The notes under the pieces: model-generated
Database searches by the model: none
What the model was told of the DNA's origin: nothing
The model's input: the letters and a program-made list of their open reading frames with translations, nothing else
Assembly: GCA_023665905.1 (NCBI GenBank)
Contig: JAMPDA010000005.1
Span: 1 to 64,000 of the forward strand
Source: Roseburia sp.
Lineage (GTDB): Bacteria > Bacillota > Clostridia > Christensenellales > Pumilibacteraceae
Direction of reading: 5' to 3'
DNA length: 64,000 bases
Made by a program: the position numbers and the translations under genes
Part shown: positions 1-8,956 of the stretch, in pieces
Layout: each line of letters opens with the position of its first letter
Position numbering within the stretch: the stretch's first letter is position 1

Positions 1-983
1 CAAATCAGCATTTTATAATCTTCAAGACCGAAGATAATAACGTCGAAGTGGACGTACTGTTTGAGAACGAAACGGTGTGGCTTACGCTCGATCAAATGGC
101 GGCGTTGTTCGATAGGGATAAATCGACGGTTTCTCGGCATATCAAAAACGTGTTTGAGGAAAGTGAGCTTGAGCGAAATACAGTTGTTGCAAATTTTGCA
201 ACAACTGCTTCCGACGGCAAAACCTATCAAGTGGATTACTACAATCTCGACGTTATTATTTCCGTCGGTTATCGCGTAAAGTCCTTGCGCGGCACGCAGT
301 TCCGTCAGTGGGCGACTAAGCGGCTCAACGAGTATATCCGCAAAGGCTTTACAATGGACGACGAACGGTTGAAAAATCTCGGCGGAGGCGGTTATTTCAA
401 AGAGCTGTTGGAGCGTGTCCGCGATATCCGCGCGTCCGAAAAAGTGTTCTATCGGCAGGTGCTGGATATTTACGCGACAAGTATCGACTACGATCCGCGA
501 GCGGAAATTTCCATAGAGTTTTTCAAAAAGGTGCAGAATAAAATCCACTATGCCGTACACGGACAGACTGCGGCGGAAGTTATATATTCACGCGCCGATG
601 CCGAAAAAGAGTTTATGGGACTTACTACTTTCAAGGGCGACAAGCCGCATTTGCGGGACGCGATAGTCGCAAAGAATTATTTGAACGAGAAGGAGCTCCG
701 CGCGCTCGGGCAGATCGTTTCCGGATACTTGGACTTTGCCGAGCGTCAAGCTGAACGCGAACAAGCAATGACTATGGCGGATTGGGCGGCGCACCTTGAT
801 AGAATACTCACAATGGGCGGCGAGAAATTATTGCAAGGCGCAGGAACCGTTACTCATGAGCAGGCGATAGATAACGCCAAAGGCGAATACAAAAAATATC
901 AGGCGCGGACGTTGAGCGACGTCGAGCAAGCCTATCTCGACTGCATAGAGGAGCTTTCCGCAAAAACAAAGAATAAGAAGTAA
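1..983 (+). CDS. RhuM family protein, 5' end outside window
   Basis: The reading frame is open from the first bases of the window, so the start lies upstream; a GTG at 48 is in frame but the residues before it (NQHFIIFKTED) already fit the RhuM N-terminus. The visible protein has the family hallmark VWLTLDQMAALFDRDKSTVS near its start, a DNA-binding-like segment, followed by a helical C-terminal region. RhuM proteins were first noted on a Salmonella pathogenicity island and recur on mobile or accessory DNA; their biochemical role is not established. The gene ends at a hairpin shared with the convergent XRE gene. The family call is firm, the function is not. Confidence 0.85.
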   Translation, partial: NQHFIIFKTEDNNVEVDVLFENETVWLTLDQMAALFDRDKSTVSRHIKNVFEESELERNTVVANFATTASDGKTYQVDYYNLDVIISVGYRVKSLRGTQFRQWATKRLNEYIRKGFTMDDERLKNLGGGGYFKELLERVRDIRASEKVFYRQVLDIYATSIDYDPRAEISIEFFKKVQNKIHYAVHGQTAAEVIYSRADAEKEFMGLTTFKGDKPHLRDAIVAKNYLNEKELRALGQIVSGYLDFAERQAEREQAMTMADWAAHLDRILTMGGEKLLQGAGTVTHEQAIDNAKGEYKKYQARTLSDVEQAYLDCIEELSAKTKNKK

Positions 984-1027
984 AGCAACATTGCGCGAAA
1001 GTATTGCATGTGGTTTTTCGTATAATA

Positions 1028-1054
1028 AAAAAGCTCGCTTACGGCGGGCTTTTT
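1028..1054. terminator. Bidirectional intrinsic terminator, rhuM / XRE gene
   Basis: An 11-bp stem (AAAAAGCTCGC at 1028-1038 with GCGGGCTTTTT at 1044-1054, one G-T pair) and a 5-base loop lies between two convergent genes. Each strand has a T-run on its 3' side. Confidence 0.8.
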
Positions 1055-1059
1055 ACATA

Positions 1060-1488
1060 TTACGTTTTATCGTCGCTTTTAAGCTTGAGCGCGGATTGCA
1101 GAAAATCTTTCATTTCGGGCGAGAGCTCGCGGAACGATTTTACCAGCTTGGCTTCCTTGGGCGACAGTTCTATATCCGTCGCGACGGTCGCGGCGTCGGG
1201 CATGGCTGCGGAAGGCGGCTTTACTTCGCGCCGCGTTCCGTCGTACACGGTCACCTTTGCTCGGTGCGGATAATATTCGCCGTCCTTGCCTAAGAGATAA
1301 TCGGCAGTGCAGTCGAAATATTCGGCGAGCCTGACCAAATAGCTCGCTTTGGGTTCCGCTAACCCGTTTTCCCACTTGCACACGGCGGCGTCGCTGACCC
1401 CGATCGCCTTGGCAAGCTGAAGCATGGAAACCCCGGCTTCTTCGCGCAGCTCCCTTAGCCTTATGGCAAATTTGGTGTGTTTCCCCAT
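1060..1488 (-). CDS. XRE-family transcriptional regulator
   Basis: A 142-aa protein with an N-terminal helix-turn-helix of the Cro/CI/XRE type at about residues 8-65 (RLRELREEAGVSMLQLAKAI, then VSDAAVCKWENG as the recognition helix region, then LVRLAEYFDCTADYLLG). The C-terminal half has no recognised domain and ends in a helical segment. ATG at 1488 follows GGATAAG. The gene is divergent from the lipoprotein at 1639, and the 150-bp gap holds several related AT-rich repeat sites, so it probably represses itself and the lipoprotein gene; this is inferred from layout. Its ligand or trigger is unknown. Confidence 0.88.
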   Translation of the reverse strand: MGKHTKFAIRLRELREEAGVSMLQLAKAIGVSDAAVCKWENGLAEPKASYLVRLAEYFDCTADYLLGKDGEYYPHRAKVTVYDGTRREVKPPSAAMPDAATVATDIELSPKEAKLVKSFRELSPEMKDFLQSALKLKSDDKT

Positions 1489-1523
1489 AACTTATCCTTA
1501 TCTTTGTTCGGCGTACTGCGCCG

Positions 1524-1614
1524 TATTAACTTTAGTATACTAACTTTACTTAATAAAATCATTGACACGAACTTTAATTAATGATATAATCGAACAGTAT
1601 TAACTTTAGTTAGT
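1524..1614. promoter_or_regulatory. Cluster of repeated operator-like sites between XRE gene and lipoprotein gene
   Basis: The core AACTTTA occurs four times on the plus strand: in sites at about 1527-1539, 1541-1552, 1569-1580 and 1601-1612. The last is a perfect inverted repeat, TAACT-TT-AGTTA. The third lies between the -35 and -10 of the lipoprotein promoter. This is the arrangement expected for binding by the adjacent XRE protein; binding itself is inferred. Confidence 0.55.
1562..1590 (+). promoter_or_regulatory. Sigma-A promoter of the BspA-like lipoprotein gene
   Basis: Perfect consensus: TTGACA at 1562-1567, a 17-base spacer, and TATAAT at 1585-1590, about 50 bases upstream of the ATG at 1639. 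An operator-like repeat sits in the spacer. Confidence 0.85.
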
Positions 1615-1638
1615 GCAATATCGGCGGAGGCTATATGT

Positions 1639-4600
1639 ATGAAAAAGCGGGGATTGAGTATATTGTGCATGGCGATATGCGCCGTTTTGCTTTCGGTGGG
1701 GATCGTCGCGTGCGGCGATAAGAGTTCTTCGAGCGACGGCGGCAAAGACGTATACACGATAACGTTCGACGCAAACGGCGGCGAGCTTACCGGTCCGTCT
1801 ACGGCGACTACCGATGCGGACGGGCGCATTTCAATGCCGTCCGACCCGACGCACGCGGAGCTCGATTTCGCCGGCTGGTACACCGAGCGCGAGGGCGGCG
1901 AGGCGGTAAACGCGGCGTATGTCTTTCGCGGAGATCACACGGTGTACGCGCATTGGAGCGGCGGCAACGGCGGTGACGTCGGCGCGGGGTTCGACACGCT
2001 TGCGCTGTCAAACGTCGGCGCGCTTACTTGGAATGCGATCGACGGCGCGAGCAAATATGTGTTGCGTGTGACGCTTGCCGGACTGCCGACGGAAGTGCAA
2101 GCCTATACCGTTTTGGGAACGTCGGTCGATCTGAATGATTGGGCTGTGTCGTTGGGCTTGGGCTACGATAGCTTTCCCGACGGCAAGTCCACTGCGGAGC
2201 TTACGGCGTACGAAATCGCCGACGTCGAAATAGACGGCACGCACGGCACGCAGGAAGTGGCGATCGACGGCGCGACCGTCATGTTTGTAATAGTAAAATC
2301 GAGTTCGCAATTCACTCTGAAGCGGCTGGGCTTTTCCGACGGGCATGTGGCGCTCGGCGGATTCTATGCTGAAAAAGTGGGCGATGGCAACGACGCGTAC
2401 TATCTTTTCGAGCAGGTCTTGCCCGACAATAAAGCTTCGCGCTTTCGCATAAACAACTACTTTAAGGTAGCAAGCGGGCACAGCGCTGTGTTCTACAAGT
2501 CCGAAACGGCGCGCGCCGACGGGGACGACATGCAGGTGTGGAGCGCGAGCGAACTCGCTACGGGTTATCCGCAGATCGAGCACGGCGACAACATGTATTA
2601 CGTGCGCGTAATTAGCGGCGGTGAGCATTACGACTACAATTTGTGCGTGCGCGGACTGTACACGGTCACGCTCAGCCGATACTTGCGCACTTACACTGTG
2701 AACGGCGGACTGCGCCAAAATACCGATACGCCGCTTTCTTCCGCGGCGGAGTACGTCGAGGGCGATATCATTCCGCAAGCCGCGTTGTACGCCGGTGTGG
2801 ACGGCGCTAAGCTCGGGCGCGACAGCGGCTATAACGTTTTGGAACGCGACGGCGCGCTTACACCAGTCACCGTCACTGTGCCGCAAAACGCCTATCCAAA
2901 CGCGCAAAACAAAGTGGAGATCGCGCACTATTTTTACGACACGCAAACTGTGCTCGACGACTGCGCGGCGTACGCGGAGCTCAAGCCGAGCTTTGCGAGC
3001 ATGACCGAAACGGAGTACGGGTGGGCGCTCAGCGCGAGCGGCAACACTCCGAATAAAGTAAGCATACCGGCTGTGTTCGTAGGAAAAACGGTGCTTTCCG
3101 CGTCGTTCTACAATTCCGCGGTAAAGACGGTGACGCTCGAGGAGGGTGCGACGGCGTTTAACGTCAGCTTTGCGTACTGCGACGGCATAACGGATATTTG
3201 GCTGCCGTCCACGCTTACGAGCGTGCGCGCGCATGCGTTTTTCAACAACGGCTGGGCAGTCCCCACAACCGCGACTGTACACTGCGCGTTTTCCAAAGCG
3301 TATGCCGACGCGCATTTCGAAAATAATTGGAACCACATTTCGGGCGCGCCGTCATCGTCCGTGTACCCGACGGTCTATAACGATTATGCGCCGATCGAGG
3401 CGAGCGGAATGACTCTCCGCCTAAAGGACGGCGAGCTCGCCGTTACGGGCGTTACGGGCGCGTTTAGCGGCGTTATTCCTGCCGCTATATCCATACACGG
3501 CACGGAATATCCCGTGACCGCTATCGAAAATATCGAATACGGCGGCAGTCTTACTATCGGCAGGAACGTCGCGAATATAGCGAGCGGCGCGTTTAAGCGC
3601 GCGGTGTCCGGTATAACGGTGGAAAGCGGCAATACTGCGTTCAGGGCGGAGCAGGGCGTGCTCTTTAACACCTCCGGCTCGCGCATAGTTGTAGCGACGG
3701 TCGGCGCGGACGATGTTTACGGCAACGCGTATGTGACCGACGTCGATTATAACGCGTTCAAGGGTTGTAACGGCACGATACTGTACTTGGCGCAGCAAAA
3801 GTCGCAGTTCGACGATTTTTACGCGGACGACATATCGGCGGTGTACGGCGTAAAGTCGCTCGTGCCGCACGGCGGATTCACCTTTGCCGTACTGTTCGAT
3901 AACACCGCGACGGTTACAAGATACGACGCGAGCGCAGGCAAAATAGCGACGATCCCCGAAACGGCAGACGGCAAGAGGGTGACAAGGCTGTCTGCGAGCA
4001 CGTTCCGCGGCTGCGCGGCGGTGGAGAGCATTGTCGTGCCGCAAAGCGTCGAGCATATCGATAAAAATGCGTTTAAAGACTGTGTGAAACTCAAAAATTT
4101 GACATTGCCGTTTATAGGCGAAACAGCGGACGCGCCGGCACAACTTTACGAGTTTGTGGGGTCCTATCACGAAAAATTAGAGTCGGTTACGGTGACGGCG
4201 GCTACGGCGATCGCGCCGCTCGCTTTTACGCGCAGACTCTATGACCCGCAGCCGTTATTCCCGTCGCTTAAGACCGTATCTCTGCCCGACACTATCGAGA
4301 GCGTAGGCGAGGATGCGTTTTTCGGGTGCATTCTCGACATGTACGAAATCGGCGGAGCGAGCTATATAGGAAACAGCGGGAACAACAAGCTCGTGCTCGT
4401 GTCGGTGGACAGCGGCGTTTCGAGCTTCGAGATCGACGACAACACGCGCATAATTTACGGCGGCCTCGACGGCGCGTTCAAAAACGCTACGGGTCTTGAC
4501 GAGTTGTTTATCCCGAGCGGCGTGATATATGCGGGAAAGAACATTTTGCCCGAGGGCGGCACGTTCGACGTTACAGTCGATTCCGACTGCGATACGGACG

Positions 4601-5838
4601 TGTGGCATTCCGAGTGGAGCGCCGGCTTTGACGGCGGCATTTCCGTCGGCACGGTTGCGGTGTCCTCGGACGGCGAGTTCAAGTATGCGGCGGCGAACGG
4701 CGAGGCTACGATCGTACGCGGCTTAAAGCCGACATCGACGGCGCTCACCGTGCCGCAAACATTGGACGGCAATACCGTCACGGGCGTGGCGTTCGGCGCG
4801 TTCTCCGACTATACCGAGCTAACCGAGATCACGCTTGCCGTGATAGGCGACGGCGGCGATAACGGGCACTTGGGCTATATGTTCGGCGCGAGGGAAGCTT
4901 TGGAACAGCAAAGCGCGCTCCCCGCGCTTACGAAAATAACGGTGCTCGACTGCGTGCAGGAGATCGTAGAGAACGCGTTTTACGGCTGCGGCGCGATAGA
5001 GGAGCTTGTCGTGCCGTTTGTGGGTACGAGCAGGACGCCCGGCGCGACGTCCAATCTTAGGCATGTCGGCGCGATATTCGGCGTCAAACGCGGCGATATG
5101 TCGGCGTTCGACGGCGGCGACGTTTTGTCCATAACCGGCGTGGGCACGTACTTTGTGCCGTGCACGCTCGAAAAAATAACCGTCACGGACAGCGGAACAA
5201 TAGGGAACAGCGCGTTGCGAGGCATGGGCTTTACCGAGATCGTGATAGAAAAGTGCGGCGAGATACGCGGCGCGGCGTTCTACGGCAATACCGCGCTTGT
5301 GACGCTGGTACTGCCCGCCGACGCGACGTATCAGAACAGCCTTGCGATCGTAGACAAGACGTGTGCTTCGCTCGAAAACGTAACGCTTCCGCTTTGCGGC
5401 AAGTCGATAGTTAAGATTTTGGGCGGCGGCAATGAAAGCGACATAAGCGGTTCCGCCGCGAAGTACGTAAAGCGCGTCAAGGTAGTGGACAGCTACCAGA
5501 TAGAAGGCGGTGCGTTTATGAATATGAGCGAACTGCAGCGCGTGGAGATAGCCGGCGCGGTAAGCATAATTTCATACAACGATCAAACGGCGTTCTATAA
5601 CTGCGCCGCGCTGTCCGAGATAGTGCTGCCCGCAAGCCTGCGAAAGATAGGCAGGAACGCAGTGCAAAACTGCGCCGCGCTCACGAGCGTCGTTTTCGGC
5701 GCGACGTCGGACTGGACGGTCACGCCGAGAAATTCCACGACGGCAACAAATATTGCGGAAGCGGATCTCACCGACTCCGCCACCGCCGCGAACCTTTTGA
5801 CTTCGACGTACGCCGCCTATAATTGGCAAAGGGCGTAG
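1639..5838 (+). CDS. BspA-like leucine-rich repeat surface lipoprotein with InlB-type repeat
   Basis: A 1399-aa exported lipoprotein. Residues 1-25 are a type II signal peptide with the lipobox IVAC (Cys25), followed by a Ser/Asp-rich linker. Residues about 40-107 are an InlB B-repeat (Listeria-Bacteroides repeat: ITFDANGG, FAGWY, VYAHW). From roughly residue 470 to the C-terminus run BspA-type leucine-rich repeats (LRR_5), seen as IPxxVxxIGxxAFxxC-like segments such as VVPQSVEHIDKNAFKDC. Such proteins are placed on the outer face of the membrane and are linked in other species to adhesion and host or glycan contact. The start is set by GGCGGAGG just upstream. A consensus promoter with operator-like sites suggests tight control by the divergent XRE protein. 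The actual ligand is unknown. Confidence 0.88.
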   Translation: MKKRGLSILCMAICAVLLSVGIVACGDKSSSSDGGKDVYTITFDANGGELTGPSTATTDADGRISMPSDPTHAELDFAGWYTEREGGEAVNAAYVFRGDHTVYAHWSGGNGGDVGAGFDTLALSNVGALTWNAIDGASKYVLRVTLAGLPTEVQAYTVLGTSVDLNDWAVSLGLGYDSFPDGKSTAELTAYEIADVEIDGTHGTQEVAIDGATVMFVIVKSSSQFTLKRLGFSDGHVALGGFYAEKVGDGNDAYYLFEQVLPDNKASRFRINNYFKVASGHSAVFYKSETARADGDDMQVWSASELATGYPQIEHGDNMYYVRVISGGEHYDYNLCVRGLYTVTLSRYLRTYTVNGGLRQNTDTPLSSAAEYVEGDIIPQAALYAGVDGAKLGRDSGYNVLERDGALTPVTVTVPQNAYPNAQNKVEIAHYFYDTQTVLDDCAAYAELKPSFASMTETEYGWALSASGNTPNKVSIPAVFVGKTVLSASFYNSAVKTVTLEEGATAFNVSFAYCDGITDIWLPSTLTSVRAHAFFNNGWAVPTTATVHCAFSKAYADAHFENNWNHISGAPSSSVYPTVYNDYAPIEASGMTLRLKDGELAVTGVTGAFSGVIPAAISIHGTEYPVTAIENIEYGGSLTIGRNVANIASGAFKRAVSGITVESGNTAFRAEQGVLFNTSGSRIVVATVGADDVYGNAYVTDVDYNAFKGCNGTILYLAQQKSQFDDFYADDISAVYGVKSLVPHGGFTFAVLFDNTATVTRYDASAGKIATIPETADGKRVTRLSASTFRGCAAVESIVVPQSVEHIDKNAFKDCVKLKNLTLPFIGETADAPAQLYEFVGSYHEKLESVTVTAATAIAPLAFTRRLYDPQPLFPSLKTVSLPDTIESVGEDAFFGCILDMYEIGGASYIGNSGNNKLVLVSVDSGVSSFEIDDNTRIIYGGLDGAFKNATGLDELFIPSGVIYAGKNILPEGGTFDVTVDSDCDTDVWHSEWSAGFDGGISVGTVAVSSDGEFKYAAANGEATIVRGLKPTSTALTVPQTLDGNTVTGVAFGAFSDYTELTEITLAVIGDGGDNGHLGYMFGAREALEQQSALPALTKITVLDCVQEIVENAFYGCGAIEELVVPFVGTSRTPGATSNLRHVGAIFGVKRGDMSAFDGGDVLSITGVGTYFVPCTLEKITVTDSGTIGNSALRGMGFTEIVIEKCGEIRGAAFYGNTALVTLVLPADATYQNSLAIVDKTCASLENVTLPLCGKSIVKILGGGNESDISGSAAKYVKRVKVVDSYQIEGGAFMNMSELQRVEIAGAVSIISYNDQTAFYNCAALSEIVLPASLRKIGRNAVQNCAALTSVVFGATSDWTVTPRNSTTATNIAEADLTDSATAANLLTSTYAAYNWQRA

Positions 5839-5879
5839 CGTCCTTTGCTCGTATCGGCTTTTACGATAGGGGAAAGAAC

Positions 5880-5912
5880 GATAAGACCCGCGCAGAAAGC
5901 GCGGGTCTTATC
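5880..5912. terminator. Strong hairpin between convergent genes
   Basis: A perfect 14-bp stem, 5880-5893 (GATAAGACCCGCGC) with 5899-5912, and a 5-base loop. It lies between the lipoprotein gene and the convergent activase operon and can serve both, although neither side has a long T-run. Confidence 0.75.
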
Positions 5913-5925
5913 GCAACTATAGGTT

Positions 5926-6879
5926 TCAGTTTCGGGCTTTGATAGCGCCGTTGTCGCACTTGTTTCCCCAACTGTCTATCAGCTCGTCCTCTCTGTAAAC
6001 GCAGATTATTTCGCAATGATTTGCGCATTTTCCGCACTCTATGCCGCGAGTTTTGAACGCTATGTCGGCGACATCGAATGAAAATGCCCGCTCTTTTCCG
6101 CTCTTTTTTGCGAGCACGGCAACGCCGAACGCGCCCATCAAGTGCCCGTTTTCATCGACGATGACTTCGCTTCCGACGGCTTCCTCGAACGCCTTTTTTA
6201 CGCCGACATTCTTGCTTACGCCGCCTTGGAACACGATAGGGGGATTGATCTTTTTGCCCTTGCCGATATTGTTCAAGTAATTTGTCACCACCGCTTTGCA
6301 CAGTCCGGCGATAATATCTTCTTTTTTGTGGCCTATCTGCGCTTTGTGAACGAGGTCGCTTTCCGCAAAAACGGTGCATCTCGCGGCAATGGTCGTGGGC
6401 TTTTTGGAAGTTAAGGCTATTTCGCCGAAGTCCTCCACGGAAACTCCCAATCTGTGCGCCTGACTTGAAAGGAACGAGCCCGTGCCCGCTGCGCACAGCG
6501 TGTTCATTGCGTAGTCTACGACGAACCCGTTTTCGATTATGATTATCTTGGAGTCCTGTCCGCCGATCTCGAATATCGTGTTGACGTCGGGGTGGATCGT
6601 CATTGTGCCTATCGCGTGGGCAGTGATCTCGTTTTTGACCACAACGGCGTTAGTCATAACGCCTATGAGTTTTCGCGCGCTTCCCGTAGTGCCGACGGCG
6701 ACAATTTTGACGTCGCTGCCCGAAAGCTGTTTTTCGAGCGCTTTCAAAAGCCTTTTTACGGCGCCCATGGGGTCGCCTTCGGTCCACAAATATTCCTTAG
6801 CGAGAATGTTGTTTTCGCCGTCGATGACCACGCCTTTGGTGGAGATCGAGCCTATATCTATACCTAAATAGCACTTCAT
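5926..6879 (-). CDS. 2-hydroxyacyl-CoA dehydratase activase (ASKHA ATPase, BcrAD/BadFG family)
   Basis: A 317-aa ASKHA-fold ATPase of the HgdC/archerase type, which uses ATP to push a single electron into 2-hydroxyacyl-CoA dehydratases. Seen: phosphate-binding GIDIGSISTKG at residues 6-16, EIGGQDSK at about 104-111, and both cysteines expected to hold the subunit-bridging [4Fe-4S] cluster, Cys129 in CAAGTGSF and Cys168 in CTVFAESD. Their 39-residue spacing matches HgdC. A C-terminal extension adds more cysteines (CGKCANHC, then further Cys), not needed in classical HgdC. The start overlaps the stop of the upstream gene by 4 bp (ATGA), implying translational coupling. No dehydratase A/B pair with an obvious substrate lies nearby, so the target enzyme is unknown. 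Confidence 0.87.
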   Translation of the reverse strand: MKCYLGIDIGSISTKGVVIDGENNILAKEYLWTEGDPMGAVKRLLKALEKQLSGSDVKIVAVGTTGSARKLIGVMTNAVVVKNEITAHAIGTMTIHPDVNTIFEIGGQDSKIIIIENGFVVDYAMNTLCAAGTGSFLSSQAHRLGVSVEDFGEIALTSKKPTTIAARCTVFAESDLVHKAQIGHKKEDIIAGLCKAVVTNYLNNIGKGKKINPPIVFQGGVSKNVGVKKAFEEAVGSEVIVDENGHLMGAFGVAVLAKKSGKERAFSFDVADIAFKTRGIECGKCANHCEIICVYREDELIDSWGNKCDNGAIKARN

Positions 6880-7949
6880 GACTGTTTTTTACTCCTTGCC
6901 GAAACCATGTCGTAGAACGCTTCGATCCTTGTCTTTACGCCTGTTTCGCTCGTTTGCGAATCGAAGCTGAAATGTAAAATGGGGATATTGAGATCGCGGC
7001 TCACGTTTTGCAGTATGGGCATTGCGTCCACTTCGGGCGTGCAGCCGAACGATTTTACCTGAATGATGCCGGCGCAACCGTCCTTTGCAAATTTGATAGC
7101 TTCGGCAATGGTGCAGTTAGCCGTCGCGCCTATATTGTACTTGGCGTATTTTTTTGCGAATTCGCGTTTCTTTTTGTTTTCGCTGTGGATAACGGAGCAG
7201 GTTATGTTCATTTGGCGATAGACTTCCATGCCGAATTTTGCCAATTCCTTTTCCATAAAATAGTTCGAAAACGGTTCTTGAACGGTGTAATAATCGCCGA
7301 TCAAACCGACTTTAATCGTTTTTGCCGGTTTGTCGAGCCGTATGGAGTTCAGTTTTTTCCAATACTCCTTTGACAGTTTTTTCAAGTCTTTGCCGTCGGC
7401 GATGTTTTCGAGCTTTTTGAGAAATTCTTTGTAAGTCGCGTCGAATTCGCCGTCGTTTACCTCGAAGCCGACGTTGCGCCTTATGTATTCCTCGAATTTA
7501 TCCAATGTTTCGATTATCTTGAGCGTTACGCGGATAGCCATTCCGACTTTTACGATGGACATTTCGGGATTTACTATCCTGAAGTTTTCGAAAATGGATT
7601 TTATGGAATGCCAATTAACAGCCGCCATGTCGAAAAATTCGAATTTATATCCCATGTCGCGCAGAATGGTCGCGGCGAGCTCGCCGTAATAATTAAGGCG
7701 GCAACTGCCGTAGATCTGCATTAGGCAGTTCGCGCCGAGTTCGAGCGCTTCGAGATAACAGCCCATGGTGTACTTGAACGGAGCGCACACGTAGTCGGGA
7801 CTGCTGTCGCTCCCGAGCTCCAGCGTCCTCTTGCTTATGGGCGGCGGAATAAGATACTTTACTTCAAAGCCTTTTTCGCATACGTATTTAAAGGCATAAG
7901 CGTAGTTTGCCATGTGCGGAAAACACGCCACAACTTCGCTGTTGATCAT
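6876..7949 (-). CDS. 2-hydroxyacyl-CoA dehydratase / activase-related protein (HgdD-like)
   Basis: A 357-aa cytoplasmic protein resembling the C-terminal HgdB/HgdD-like part of the large activase-related proteins of Clostridia. Seen: a conserved Cys-rich N-terminal half (YVCAPFKYTMGCYLEAL, QIYGSCRLNYYGE), a helical middle, and a second Rossmann-like half (VGLIGDYYTVQEPFSNYFME, then QVKSFGCTPEVDAMPIL, and a HFSFDSQTSETGVKTRIEAF ending typical of this family). It overlaps both neighbours by 4 bp. Cysteines suggest Fe-S binding. In other organisms these parts occur in one polypeptide of about 1400 aa; here they are split. Substrate unknown. Confidence 0.75.
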   Translation of the reverse strand: MINSEVVACFPHMANYAYAFKYVCEKGFEVKYLIPPPISKRTLELGSDSSPDYVCAPFKYTMGCYLEALELGANCLMQIYGSCRLNYYGELAATILRDMGYKFEFFDMAAVNWHSIKSIFENFRIVNPEMSIVKVGMAIRVTLKIIETLDKFEEYIRRNVGFEVNDGEFDATYKEFLKKLENIADGKDLKKLSKEYWKKLNSIRLDKPAKTIKVGLIGDYYTVQEPFSNYFMEKELAKFGMEVYRQMNITCSVIHSENKKKREFAKKYAKYNIGATANCTIAEAIKFAKDGCAGIIQVKSFGCTPEVDAMPILQNVSRDLNIPILHFSFDSQTSETGVKTRIEAFYDMVSARSKKQS

Positions 7950-8872
7950 TGTTTCTCCTTCTTGAGTTGTATGATATCGACAAAGCTTTCTATGCGCGTT
8001 TCCATGCCGGCGGAACCGTCCTGCGAGTCTACCGTCAATGTCATTATCGGCTTGTCCTTGTATGTACGCACGATAAACTCGTTGACCATGCTGTCCGTGC
8101 CGCAGGGGAATGTGGTCAACAGGATAATGCCGTCAACTTTATCTTTTAAAAGCTCTATTGCGCCGACGAGATGGCGGTTATACGCCCAGGGCATATTGGC
8201 GGTAACATTGTGCGAGGCGCGTATGCACTTCATTTCGTCCGTATATTCGGCGATAATGGGCTCGCAACCGAGCGATCTTATAAATTCCGTAACGGGTCCG
8301 CCGACATATTTGTCGCCGACGTTATACGCGTGTGCGACGAGCAGTATTTTGGGCTTTGCGCTTTCGTTCAACAGCTTTTCCTGATTTTGCTCTCTGAACA
8401 TCTCGTAATACTGCTGCGCCTGCTTAGCCATGATGTAGGCATATTTCCGTTGCGAACGTTTGACGGACAGATATTTGCCCATCTTGCCGACCGCTTTGCG
8501 TTCGCGATAGATTTTCTTGTCCTTAACGTCGTAAAAAAGCAGTTTGATGTTTCTGTCGCGAAAAATATTGGCGACCAGATCGATCTGCGCCAAAAACTTG
8601 GTGCACATGTCGTATCCGCGATGATAGGCGACGCGCGGAAGAAAAATGTAATCGCACTTGCCGATAAGCCAATCTATATGCCCGAGCAACAGCTTAGAGG
8701 GCAGACAGGCTTCGTCTATAGCCAAATTTTCGCCGTTTGTCAGTATCTCTTTGTTCGTTTCGGGACTTATGATATAATCGACGCCGATCTCATTGAAATA
8801 CGTCGTCCAAAACTTTTCGTTTTTGTAATATAAAAGCGCCCTCGGTATGCCTACTGTCATGATACTTTGCAA
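7946..8872 (-). CDS. Activase-related protein, DUF2229-like
   Basis: A 308-aa protein, first gene of the three-gene operon. It starts VGIPRALLYYKNEKFW and contains DEACLPSKLLLGHIDWL, both typical of the DUF2229 domain found in 2-hydroxyglutaryl-CoA dehydratase activator-related proteins. The C-terminal segment (TFPCGTDSMVNEFI, LTVDSQDGSAGMETRIESF) parallels the end of the downstream 357-aa protein, so the two look like related halves. Conserved cysteines (Cys at DEACLP, YDMCTK, TFPCG) may bind Fe-S. A consensus promoter with an adjacent palindrome lies 110-140 bp upstream. Biochemical role undetermined. Confidence 0.72.
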   Translation of the reverse strand: MQSIMTVGIPRALLYYKNEKFWTTYFNEIGVDYIISPETNKEILTNGENLAIDEACLPSKLLLGHIDWLIGKCDYIFLPRVAYHRGYDMCTKFLAQIDLVANIFRDRNIKLLFYDVKDKKIYRERKAVGKMGKYLSVKRSQRKYAYIMAKQAQQYYEMFREQNQEKLLNESAKPKILLVAHAYNVGDKYVGGPVTEFIRSLGCEPIIAEYTDEMKCIRASHNVTANMPWAYNRHLVGAIELLKDKVDGIILLTTFPCGTDSMVNEFIVRTYKDKPIMTLTVDSQDGSAGMETRIESFVDIIQLKKEKQ

Positions 8873-8956
8873 AAAATCGCAACCGCCGTTGCGTTGTCCG
8901 TTGTGTGCCTATCGCATTGCCGTTAAAGCAGATAGGGTAGAGTTTTACACCGTCAT

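Noticed and set aside
16..50. GTG at 48 as the start of the RhuM-family gene
   Set aside because: The upstream in-frame residues already align with the family N-terminus, so the gene begins outside the window.
2008..3336. A 442-codon minus-strand frame inside the BspA-like gene
   Set aside because: Arg- and Val-rich antisense shadow without domains; the plus frame has a signal peptide, InlB repeat and LRRs.
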